Of a stretch of DNA of 7,827 bases, positions 1-5,284 are shown piece by piece. Within the stretch, counting starts at the first letter, position 1. Each line of letters starts with the position of its first letter. The DNA is taken from positions 1-7,827 of the forward strand of contig CAYTBG010000118.1 in NCBI GenBank assembly GCA_964435925.1, read 5' to 3'. Source of the stretch: SOIV01 sp964435925 (lineage in GTDB: Bacteria > Acidobacteriota > Aminicenantia > Aminicenantales > Aminicenantaceae). The translations under genes were made by a program, and so were the position numbers. The notes under the pieces were generated by a model. That model had not been told where the DNA came from, did no database searches, and saw only the letters and a list, made by a program, of their open reading frames with translations.

Positions 1-288
1 ATAATTGTATTTTAGGTTACCGGTGTACCACTCAATTATATAGCGCGGGCTTCCGGCGACTTTAATGACTTCATCTGGGGTCATGCCCAATTCAACATTT
101 TTCACATCGGGCTTGATATTTTCCACATCTGACTTTGTTTTCAATCGCACTTCATAAGATTGGGAATTATTGACTTTTTCCCAATCTGTATTCTCCATCG
201 GAAGCTTGGCGGTTTGCCGGCCCTTTAATTCAGGTTCGCAGCGTTCTCTTTCAAGGGCTTTTTCCAGATTAAGTTTCTTAACTGGCAT
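1..288 (-). CDS. Partial CDS with BamE/SmpA-like motif, downstream of parA (3' end outside the window)
   Basis: The first 96 codons are open on the minus strand and run off the left edge without a stop. The ATG at 286-288 overlaps the end of the parA gene by 11 nt. It is preceded by AGAAGAGG (plus 295-302) with a 6-nt gap, so translational coupling to parA is likely. The first 60 or so residues are charged and polar (start MPVKKLNLEKALERER), with no signal peptide or lipobox. Residues about 66-96 contain VELGMTPDEVIKVAGSPRY followed by IIEWYTGNLKYNY. This matches the G-M-T-x-x-E-V-x-x-x-x-G-x-P-R pattern of BamE/SmpA/OmlA-type small domains. True BamE is an outer-membrane lipoprotein. The missing export signal argues against that role here, so only the fold is suggested. 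The tight overlap makes it a candidate ParA partner or cargo adaptor, which is inference. Being real is likely; its function is unknown. Confidence 0.75.
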   Translation of the reverse strand, partial: MPVKKLNLEKALERERCEPELKGRQTAKLPMENTDWEKVNNSQSYEVRLKTKSDVENIKPDVKNVELGMTPDEVIKVAGSPRYIIEWYTGNLKYNY

Positions 289-1024
289 TGAGGACCTCTT
301 CTGTTAGTGCTGTGAAATCTTTTGCTCCGTTAGATCGAGGTGCATATTCAAAGATAGTTTGGTTTTGAATCCTGGCTTCCCCTATTGACACATTCTTCCG
401 TATCCTCGTCTGGAATACTTTCGATCCCCATTTGTCTCTTGCTACATTATCAATTTCTCCTGAGATGATTGTCCTTCCCTCGTACAGGTTCATCAATATG
501 CCAAAAATATCAATAGGCTTATTTCCTCTGGCTGCAATTTCATCGGACACTTCGATATATCTTTCTGCTCCCATGATGGCATCTATTCCCGGGCTTACGG
601 GTATCAAGAGTTTGTCACAAAATATAAGTGCGGCCCTGTTGATCAGGGTATCGGTTGGGGAAAAATCACAAAATACATAATCGTAATCAAATTCTTGGAT
701 AAATGAAATACGCTCCTTGAATTTGAATATCCCAAAGTCGTCTTTGGTTAATTCCCTCTGGGCATCGTAAAGCCGCTTTCGGCCTGAGGTGATGATATCC
801 AGGTTTTTGCGAACTTCAATGATCACGTCCTTGTGGCCATCAATAAGCAGCTCCGAGAGTGTATGCTCTGAGGTAATATTGAAATGGCCTCCGACGTTTC
901 CCTGGGGGTCACAGTCAATAATAAGAACCCTCTTGCCTTTATGGGCAAGGCCAGCCCCGAGGTTTATGGCTGTGGAAGTTTTGCCGACTCCGCCCTTTGA
1001 CGTAGAAATTGCTATCCTCTTCAA
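278..1024 (-). CDS. ParA/Soj-family ATPase (orphan, TTG start)
   Basis: This 248-residue protein is a ParA/MinD-superfamily P-loop ATPase. Members dimerise with ATP, bind DNA non-specifically and position plasmids, chromosomes or protein cargo. The deviant Walker A motif is KGGVGKTS at residues 10-17, with signature Lys10 and Lys15. The switch I/A' region is DCDPQGN at 37-43. The Walker B strand ends in YVFCDFSP at about 116-123, with Asp120. The length suits the short Soj/ParA class, and there is no N-terminal helix-turn-helix domain as in P1-type ParA. The start is TTG at 1022-1024, chosen because AGGAGG lies at plus 1034-1039 with a 9-nt gap and the P-loop follows at once. No parB, parS-like cluster or centromere repeat is visible. 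The overlapping downstream gene has a BamE-like motif instead. The gene is read from its own promoter at 1185-1213 through a leader of about 150 nt. Family assignment is firm; the cargo is unknown. Confidence 0.95.
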   Translation of the reverse strand: MKRIAISTSKGGVGKTSTAINLGAGLAHKGKRVLIIDCDPQGNVGGHFNITSEHTLSELLIDGHKDVIIEVRKNLDIITSGRKRLYDAQRELTKDDFGIFKFKERISFIQEFDYDYVFCDFSPTDTLINRAALIFCDKLLIPVSPGIDAIMGAERYIEVSDEIAARGNKPIDIFGILMNLYEGRTIISGEIDNVARDKWGSKVFQTRIRKNVSIGEARIQNQTIFEYAPRSNGAKDFTALTEEVLNAS

Positions 1025-1033
1025 TGTTTATTT

Positions 1034-1039
1034 CCTCCT
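1034..1039 (-). promoter_or_regulatory. Ribosome binding site of the ParA gene (fixes the TTG start)
   Basis: AGGAGG on the minus strand sits 9 nt before the TTG codon at 1022-1024. No in-frame ATG exists between this site and the P-loop, so it decides the non-ATG start. Confidence 0.8.
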
Positions 1040-1072
1040 GCTTCAATTGTCCCGTATCAGCAGTACCATAAG

Positions 1073-1156
1073 TCAGGGAAAGTGCCAGCGAACGTGTGGA
1101 TTTGGCTCTGCAATTTTCCTTGATTTTTTATAATTCTTACCTGATCCTGCGCCCAT
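1073..1156 (-). CDS. Putative 27-codon leader ORF ahead of parA
   Basis: An ATG at 1154-1156 opens 27 codons and ends with TGA at 1073-1075, inside the transcript leader of parA and about 50 nt before the parA start. A weak Shine-Dalgarno-like GAAGGG (plus 1168-1173) lies 11 nt upstream, which is rather far. The peptide begins MGAGSGKNYKKSRK and ends NPHVRWHFP, so it is basic and then aromatic, with no signal peptide or membrane segment. I do not recognise it. It could be a small protein, a regulatory leader peptide or a chance ORF. The support is position: it is the first ORF after a near-consensus promoter. Confidence 0.3.
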   Translation of the reverse strand: MGAGSGKNYKKSRKIAEPNPHVRWHFP

Positions 1157-1184
1157 ATATGACTTTTCCCTTCTAACCTAAAAA

Positions 1185-1213
1185 AATATAGCACAGGAAA
1201 AATCTAATGTCAA
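1185..1213 (-). promoter_or_regulatory. Sigma70-type promoter for the parA unit
   Basis: Reading the minus strand, a perfect -35 TTGACA (plus 1208-1213) is followed by a 17-nt spacer and the -10 hexamer TATATT (plus 1185-1190). TG sits one base before the hexamer, which makes it an extended -10. The start site should be near 1178, giving a leader of about 150 nt before the TTG start of parA. A purine-rich tract (plus 1227-1250) lies 13 nt upstream of the -35. This is the best promoter match in the window and implies that parA is transcribed separately from the HEAT/HD-GYP unit. Confidence 0.75.
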
Positions 1214-1334
1214 AATGATGAACCTGTTCTCCCCCCTCCCCCTTTTTTTTGAAAATCTTGGTTATCTATTGAAGAAAGTATAAAAAATTATGGGTTTTTT
1301 TAGATGCAAAAGAGAAGAGCCATTTCTGCTGTTT

Positions 1335-1463
1335 CTATCCCTTTCGCCTTTGCTCTTGCCTACGTTGTTCCTTGCGACGTTCCTTCCAAGCACGCCGTTC
1401 CTCTCCAGTTCGGCGTTCAGGTCCTGGATATTTTAAAGCATCTCTTTTCTTTTTTTTATCCAT
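1335..1463 (-). CDS. Small arginine-rich basic protein, 42 aa
   Basis: An ATG at 1461-1463 opens 42 codons ending with TAG at 1335-1337. GGAGG (plus 1471-1475) lies 7 nt upstream, an almost ideal ribosome binding site. The protein starts MDKKKKRDALKYPGPERR and continues with TGEERRAWKERRK and a Gln/Arg-rich tail ending RRKG. About half the residues are Lys or Arg, interspersed with Glu, so a charged helix or RNA/DNA/acidic-partner binder is plausible. The ERR-x-G-x-ERR pattern recalls Arg-rich linker motifs seen in some deltaproteobacterial signalling proteins, but I cannot name a family. It starts 80 nt after the HD-GYP stop on the same strand, so it is probably the last gene of that operon. 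The opposite-strand ORF here has no ribosome binding site. Confidence 0.6.
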   Translation of the reverse strand: MDKKKKRDALKYPGPERRTGEERRAWKERRKEQRRQEQRRKG

Positions 1464-1543
1464 ACCGCACCCTCCAATTTCAATTAATTTCTTCTAATAT
1501 CCCATAAAAGTTGTGGCAAATCAAATATAAACTCGGAATTCGT

Positions 1544-3019
1544 TTATTGAACTTGAGCTAAAAAATAATCAGAGATTTGGATGTTATATTTGTGGGGATC
1601 TAAGGATTTTACAATAGTCCTTTTATATTCCATTGTTTCCGGGTCCATTTCTGTTAAATCTACAATTTTGCCGTCAATTTTGTTGCCCATCCTGTCAGTG
1701 ACAAGTTTCACTTTTGGTCTGAGTAGAAATGCCACTTCCGATTTTGACTCTGTTATAATTCCCAGCTCCCTGGTGTTAAAAACTACAAGAGTTCCAATAG
1801 GATAAACTCCTATCATGTTAGCGAAAACTTTGAGCAAACTAGGATCAAATTCTGTTCCGCTTTTCTCTAACATCAGGTTCAGTGCGTCATCGTTAGGTAA
1901 GATATTCTTTCTATAAGGTCTTTTAGTGGTTACAGAGTCAAAAAAATCACATATTTTAACGATCTTACTGTAGAGATCGATATGATCTTTTTTCCAGTAT
2001 CTGGGGTATCCAGATAGGTTTGCCCAGAGATGGTGTTCCAGGGTTACATAAAGGGTTTTTACGGGAAGAAAACTAAGTTCTTTGAGACAGATCAATCTTT
2101 CTGCCCCCTTGTAGGTATGCTTTTCCATTATTTCTCTTTCTTTTTTGCTTAATTTACCTTTTTTACCCAGAATCTTTTTAGGAATCTCTAATTTTCCGAT
2201 ATCGTGGAAAAAAGCGCTTACACCCAATTCTAACAGTTCCTCTTTTTCAAGACCTAATCTTTTTCCAAAACAAATGGCCAAAATGCAAACATTAGTTGAG
2301 TGATTGAGGGTGTATTCATCATAGTTTTTTATACTGGTTAAGCCGATCATGAAAGATTCATCCTGGCTTATGTGATCGACTATGGATTGGACAAGCCTTC
2401 GAGTTGTTTTCAGTCGAAACCTTTTTTCTTTTTTTTCTCTCTCAAAGGCTTCTTTAAGGTGGGTAATGCTTTTGAAAAAGACTTTTTTGGCAGATTTCTT
2501 AACTTCCCCCCCTCCTTTCAACGCTGCCAGGTCATAAGGATGGATTTTCTCCAGATATATATGTTTTATTCCTTTCTTTTTTATCTTTGCCTCGAAGTCA
2601 TCAAAGGGATTTTTTTCTTTTACTTTCACATTCGCAAAATAATATACAAATTGAGCCAGCTCTTCTTGTTCCAATAGATGATCAAAGCCAACTGTTCCTA
2701 TTTCCTTTTCCCTGAACTCATTAGATAACAGCTTAAAGTAGCTGTAGCTGAGAAAATCAAATTTAACTCTAATAGTGTTAAAAAATAATGAACTTTCACG
2801 AAACTCAAACATTGCCTCATTCTCATCTCTTAAAATATTTTTAATAAGAGCGAAAAGAAGATGAACCTGTTTTGTATAGGTGATGTTATTGATTTTAAAG
2901 ATTTGAGCTGTTCTTAGGGCAGAAGCGAAGCGGACAAATACCGCATCTATGGTTTTAAATAGAGCCTTTTTAGCGGACTCAGCATAATCTATTTTCTCTT
3001 TTTTATTGTTTTCTTTCAT
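1544..3019 (-). CDS. HD-GYP domain protein with N-terminal module shared with its HEAT-repeat neighbour
   Basis: This is a putative cyclic-dinucleotide phosphodiesterase of the HD-GYP class. The start is ambiguous. An ATG at 3017-3019, 4 nt after the stop codon of the upstream HEAT gene, gives 491 residues and suggests coupled translation. A TTG at 3074-3076 gives 510 residues, but its GAGGAG lies only 2 nt away. In 510-residue numbering, residues about 47-182 form a helical/beta module that resembles the N-terminus of the neighbouring HEAT protein. The HD-GYP domain spans about 245-425: His259, FHDIGK with His291/Asp292, His320, His348/His349, SGYP at 355-358 and Asp377. The metal ligands are therefore kept, while the usual HHExxDGxGYP is altered to HHLWANLSGYP. 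Residues about 424-475 (YPIGTLVVFN...GIITE...RPKV) match the beta-rich tail common after HD-GYP domains. No signal peptide or membrane segment is seen, so it is cytoplasmic. Activity on c-di-GMP is inferred from the family. Confidence 0.93.
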   Translation of the reverse strand: MKENNKKEKIDYAESAKKALFKTIDAVFVRFASALRTAQIFKINNITYTKQVHLLFALIKNILRDENEAMFEFRESSLFFNTIRVKFDFLSYSYFKLLSNEFREKEIGTVGFDHLLEQEELAQFVYYFANVKVKEKNPFDDFEAKIKKKGIKHIYLEKIHPYDLAALKGGGEVKKSAKKVFFKSITHLKEAFEREKKEKRFRLKTTRRLVQSIVDHISQDESFMIGLTSIKNYDEYTLNHSTNVCILAICFGKRLGLEKEELLELGVSAFFHDIGKLEIPKKILGKKGKLSKKEREIMEKHTYKGAERLICLKELSFLPVKTLYVTLEHHLWANLSGYPRYWKKDHIDLYSKIVKICDFFDSVTTKRPYRKNILPNDDALNLMLEKSGTEFDPSLLKVFANMIGVYPIGTLVVFNTRELGIITESKSEVAFLLRPKVKLVTDRMGNKIDGKIVDLTEMDPETMEYKRTIVKSLDPHKYNIQISDYFLAQVQ

Positions 3020-3023
3020 AGAA

Positions 3024-4844
3024 TTAAGTACTTCGCTTGCTATTAAGGATTTGGTTAGGTTTATCTTTTTTAGCAATTCTCCTCAAGGCGAGATTGCAAG
3101 CGTTGCGAATGGTTTTATTTCGTATCTTAGTCCCTTCTTTAATAATATCCATAGCTTCAGGAGTCGCCATCGTTTCCAACGCAGAAACTGCGCAGAGGCG
3201 AGTCTCATTCTGCTTAGCCATGGAAAGAATACTCCATTTTTTCAACATGGACCCCAGGAGGGTACTAACTTCACCGTTTTTAGTGCGTGCCAAAAAACTT
3301 AGAAGGGCTTTTTTCTCAAGCTTGCTTCTGCTCATGAAATCTTTTTCTTGAGCCAATTGAATGACATGGTTTAATGTAGTTTTATTTCTGCGATATTTTA
3401 GGTTCATGGCAGCCCGAGTACGAACTTCTCCGTCCTTATCAGAAAGAAACCTTATTAGAATCTCATTGGTAGTTTTATCTTTAATTTTGCTCATAGCGCG
3501 GATAATTTCGAACCTTATGGCCTTATGTTGATATTCAGAAAAAATTATAAGGTAGGGAAGAATTTGTTTTCCGCCGATTCTGCCTAATATGGCAATAACT
3601 TCTTTTGTAAGAGAAACTCTATCTTCTCCTGCGATATTAGCAACAGGAGCTATATTCTCTTGGGCAATTTCTTGGAGAAAGGTTGAAGCTTTCTGAAGAA
3701 GAAAAGGGTCTTCTGAATGTTCCCAAACATCACCAACAAGGGGAATAGAGTTGGGGCTAAGAAGTGTTAAGTATTGAAAGAAAGAGTCATAATCCTTTAT
3801 GCGGCCATCCAGAAATAATTTTCTCAACGAAGCTATAAAGCTTTCGTCTTTGGTTTTCTGAAGGATTATCTCCAGTGATTTCTCCTTTTCTTTGGATTGG
3901 CCCGGGAGCATATCTTTTAACTCCTGGATGCGGGCTAAAATTAAACTAGCTAAGGCAAAATTCGATTTTTGGACAACTTCCTTATAGCATTGATAAAGAG
4001 CGTTTAAAGTAGCTGAAAATTGGTCATGTCTTTCCTCTAAGAAGAGGATTTCAAAAAGTAAATTTACCATCGCCACTATAGAGGAAATTTCTCGATTTTC
4101 TAAAAGCATTGACTTTAACTCTGGAGTTTCGCCCTCACAAGCGGCTTCTACATGATAAGGGAGATTAAAGTCTTCCAGATTTTTATCGTCTTCTTCCTCT
4201 CCCAGATCAGGATTTAGTTGAAGACCTAAAGCAATGCTTTTTTTATAGAGTTCTATCTTGTCTTCTGGAGTAAGGCTTATTGAGCCTTTTGAAAATTCTT
4301 TTATATCAGGAGTGCTTCGTTCTCCCCCTTTTCCAATATCTAAATCAAGAAATTCATCGATGGCGAAATATCGTATATGAGCAAAATCTTTTGCCCAAAG
4401 AGAGTTAACAATATCACTGTCTTCCAGGGGGAGGGTAGATTCTTTTTTTATGAGTGCTAAAAAATCTTTCAGCTCACTCTTTTCCAGGCCATCATAAAAA
4501 GTTAGCTCTCTCATTCCATCTTTAAAGAAGAAAAAAGGAAGGCTGTTCTGTTTTTCTTCTTCTTGAAAGACGGTTTCTCCCTTGTAGGAAAAACTAAATT
4601 CCTCGATGATGACTATTAACTTCTCATATTCATCAAGAAATTCTGTTATCCTCTCATAAAAAGAATCTATAGATTTATTAACAGAAGGATTATCAGATGG
4701 GAAAATCTTTATCGAAGTGGATGCTGAATCAAAGTATTTAAGGACTCCCGTTGCCTTATTCACTTCATCAGGATCAGGCGGGTCCTTTAATTTTCTCTTA
4801 TTTTTTAATTTTAGGGAGTCCATCGGCGACGATTTTTTTTGCAT
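3024..4844 (-). CDS. HEAT-repeat protein with N-terminal signalling-type module
   Basis: This 606-residue cytoplasmic protein has no signal peptide or membrane segment. Residues 1-35 are a charged tail. Residues about 36-168 form a module with IKIFPSDNPSV, an amphipathic helix, a beta pair around FSFSYKGETVF, the segment KDGMRELTFYDGL, then SELKDFLALI and a closing AHIRYF. The same order of elements occurs in the adjacent HD-GYP protein. Residues about 190-400 are mostly helical and unassigned. From about 408 to 592 there are HEAT-like helical pairs, including LTKEVIAILGRIGGKQILPY, KAIRFEIIRAMSKI, DGEVRTRAAMNLKY and KTIRNACNLALRRIAKK. HEAT repeats are protein-binding scaffolds. The first ATG (4842-4844) has no Shine-Dalgarno and lies in the arm of an inverted repeat. 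A second Met (residue 8) also lacks one. It is the first gene of the minus-strand unit and ends 4 nt before the HD-GYP ATG. The likely role is a scaffold or adaptor in the same pathway, which is inferred from context. Confidence 0.9.
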   Translation of the reverse strand: MQKKSSPMDSLKLKNKRKLKDPPDPDEVNKATGVLKYFDSASTSIKIFPSDNPSVNKSIDSFYERITEFLDEYEKLIVIIEEFSFSYKGETVFQEEEKQNSLPFFFFKDGMRELTFYDGLEKSELKDFLALIKKESTLPLEDSDIVNSLWAKDFAHIRYFAIDEFLDLDIGKGGERSTPDIKEFSKGSISLTPEDKIELYKKSIALGLQLNPDLGEEEDDKNLEDFNLPYHVEAACEGETPELKSMLLENREISSIVAMVNLLFEILFLEERHDQFSATLNALYQCYKEVVQKSNFALASLILARIQELKDMLPGQSKEKEKSLEIILQKTKDESFIASLRKLFLDGRIKDYDSFFQYLTLLSPNSIPLVGDVWEHSEDPFLLQKASTFLQEIAQENIAPVANIAGEDRVSLTKEVIAILGRIGGKQILPYLIIFSEYQHKAIRFEIIRAMSKIKDKTTNEILIRFLSDKDGEVRTRAAMNLKYRRNKTTLNHVIQLAQEKDFMSRSKLEKKALLSFLARTKNGEVSTLLGSMLKKWSILSMAKQNETRLCAVSALETMATPEAMDIIKEGTKIRNKTIRNACNLALRRIAKKDKPNQILNSKRST

Positions 4845-4858
4845 AAATTGGATGCAAA
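4838..4858. repeat. Inverted repeat enclosing the start codon of the HEAT-repeat gene
   Basis: TTTGCAT (4838-4844) and ATGCAAA (4852-4858) form a perfect 7-bp inverted repeat with a 7-nt spacer. In the minus-strand message the AUG start codon lies in the 3' arm and can pair with the upstream CAU. It could act as an RNA hairpin that limits initiation or as a DNA operator. The stem is AT-rich, so stability would be modest. Confidence 0.5.
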
Positions 4859-4859
4859 T

Positions 4860-4889
4860 ATAGTAATTAGAAAAGGCTTACGGATTCAA
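4860..4889 (-). promoter_or_regulatory. Possible promoter for the HEAT/HD-GYP unit
   Basis: On the minus strand, TTGAAT (plus 4884-4889) is followed by 18 nt and TACTAT (plus 4860-4865). An overlapping TATATT lies at plus 4857-4862 but would need a 21-nt spacer. Transcription would start within about 15 nt of the ATG, giving a very short leader, which fits the lack of a Shine-Dalgarno site. A perfect TATAAT also occurs at plus 4977-4982 but has no recognisable -35. The assignment is weak. Confidence 0.3.
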
Positions 4890-4911
4890 TACTCTAAACA
4901 GGTGAATCCAT

Positions 4912-4939
4912 GGATGATTTTTAATCTTTTCTCCTCACC
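4912..4939 (-). repeat. GGTGAG...AATCATCC element, copy 1 (inverted)
   Basis: Read on the minus strand, this 28-nt element starts GGTGAG, continues with a purine/AT-rich middle and ends AATCATCC. It matches copies 2 and 3, which lie on the opposite strand about 100 nt away, so the copies could also pair as a long imperfect hairpin. Confidence 0.45.
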
Positions 4940-5031
4940 TTCTTAGAGGAGAGAAATTTCACCCCACTGAACATAAATTATAGAGTTAAAAGGACAGTTC
5001 TGATATGAGTGCCCTTTAACTTGCCTGAAAT

Positions 5032-5049
5032 GGTGAGAGAAAATCATCC
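5032..5049 (+). repeat. GGTGAG...AATCATCC element, copy 2
   Basis: This is an 18-nt copy on the plus strand with GGTGAG at its start and AATCATCC at its end, and a shorter A/G-rich middle than the other copies. Confidence 0.45.
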
Positions 5050-5054
5050 TTTTA

Positions 5055-5083
5055 GGTGAGAAAAAGAAGAAAAAAATCATTCC
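5055..5083 (+). repeat. GGTGAG...AATCATtCC element, copy 3
   Basis: This is a 29-nt plus-strand copy lying 5 nt after copy 2. It starts GGTGAG and ends AATCATTCC, with an A-rich middle close in length to copy 1. A further AATCATC follows at 5087-5093. Confidence 0.45.
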
Positions 5084-5199
5084 AGAAATCATCTCAAAAG
5101 GCTATTTACGTCATAGGGAGATTTTTATTAATTTTAACTTGACACAATATGGAAGCTCTGACCGGGCTTTCTGGCGGAAATGATTGATTACTTAAGAAA

Positions 5200-5218
5200 T
5201 TTCAAATATCATTTGAAA
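5200..5218. promoter_or_regulatory. 19-bp palindrome, candidate operator upstream of the kinase promoter
   Basis: TTTCAAAT-ATC-ATTTGAAA is an 8-bp perfect inverted repeat with a 3-nt centre, 6 nt upstream of the putative -35 of the kinase gene. This size and position fit the binding site of a dimeric activator or repressor. A related half, ATCAAATGA, recurs at 5257-5265 beside the start site. No regulator gene is present in the window. Confidence 0.5.
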
Positions 5219-5224
5219 ATAAAT

Positions 5225-5253
5225 TTGACTATTTTCTTGGTAATGATTATTTT
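5225..5253 (+). promoter_or_regulatory. Promoter of the kinase gene
   Basis: TTGACT (5225-5230), a 17-nt spacer and TATTTT (5248-5253) give a sigma70-like promoter with a start near 5260 and a leader of about 25 nt. An imperfect palindrome, TGATTA...TTATCA (5244-5260), covers the -10. The -35 is good and the -10 is moderate. Confidence 0.55.
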
Positions 5254-5284
5254 ATTATCAAATGAACAGAGGGGAAATTAGGCT

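Larger units (their letters stand above)
4845..5284. other. Divergent intergenic regulatory region, no convincing gene
   Basis: These 440 bases separate the divergent HEAT and kinase genes. Longest candidate ORF: 49 codons on the minus strand (4943-5092), Phe-rich and without a ribosome binding site, so not called. Structures seen are the start-codon inverted repeat, ATCCATGGAT (4906-4915), a CTCCTC/GAGGAG stem (4931-4936 with 4946-4951), a 9-bp stem with one mismatch (4985-4993 with 5012-5020), three GGTGAG...AATCATCC elements, and a 19-bp palindrome before the kinase promoter. The region looks like a control region for both transcription units. Confidence 0.7.

Noticed and set aside
1281..1302. 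TAAAAAA/TTTTTTA stem as a terminator for the HEAT/HD-GYP unit
   Set aside because: The 7-bp stem is made only of A-T pairs, and no clear U-tract follows on the minus strand, so it is too weak to call.
1304..1507. 67-codon plus-strand ORF in the gap between parA and the HD-GYP gene
   Set aside because: It has no ribosome binding site and is antisense to the 42-residue ORF, which has an ideal one. Its composition fits a shadow of the Arg-rich frame.
1524..1545. ATAAAC/GTTTAT inverted repeat next to the HD-GYP stop codon
   Set aside because: The stem is only 6 bp, AT-rich, and without a following T-run. It is probably chance in AT-rich DNA.
4943..5092. 49-codon minus-strand ORF in the divergent region
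   Set aside because: It contains a run of Phe from an A-rich tract, has no Shine-Dalgarno, and overlaps the repeated control elements.
4871..5110. AAAAGGCT-TACG and AAAAGGCT-ATTTACG as a direct repeat flanking an insertion
   Set aside because: The match is short with a 3-nt interruption, there is no transposase or target-site pattern, and chance similarity is likely.
5139..5167. Perfect TTGACA at 5139-5144 as a promoter
   Set aside because: The position of the -10 with a 17-nt spacer reads CCGGGC, and neighbouring spacings are no better.
5171..5187. Possible sigma54 site around CTGGCGGAAATGATTG
   Set aside because: The GG is present, but the required GC at the -12 position is TG. A sigma70-like promoter lies just downstream.
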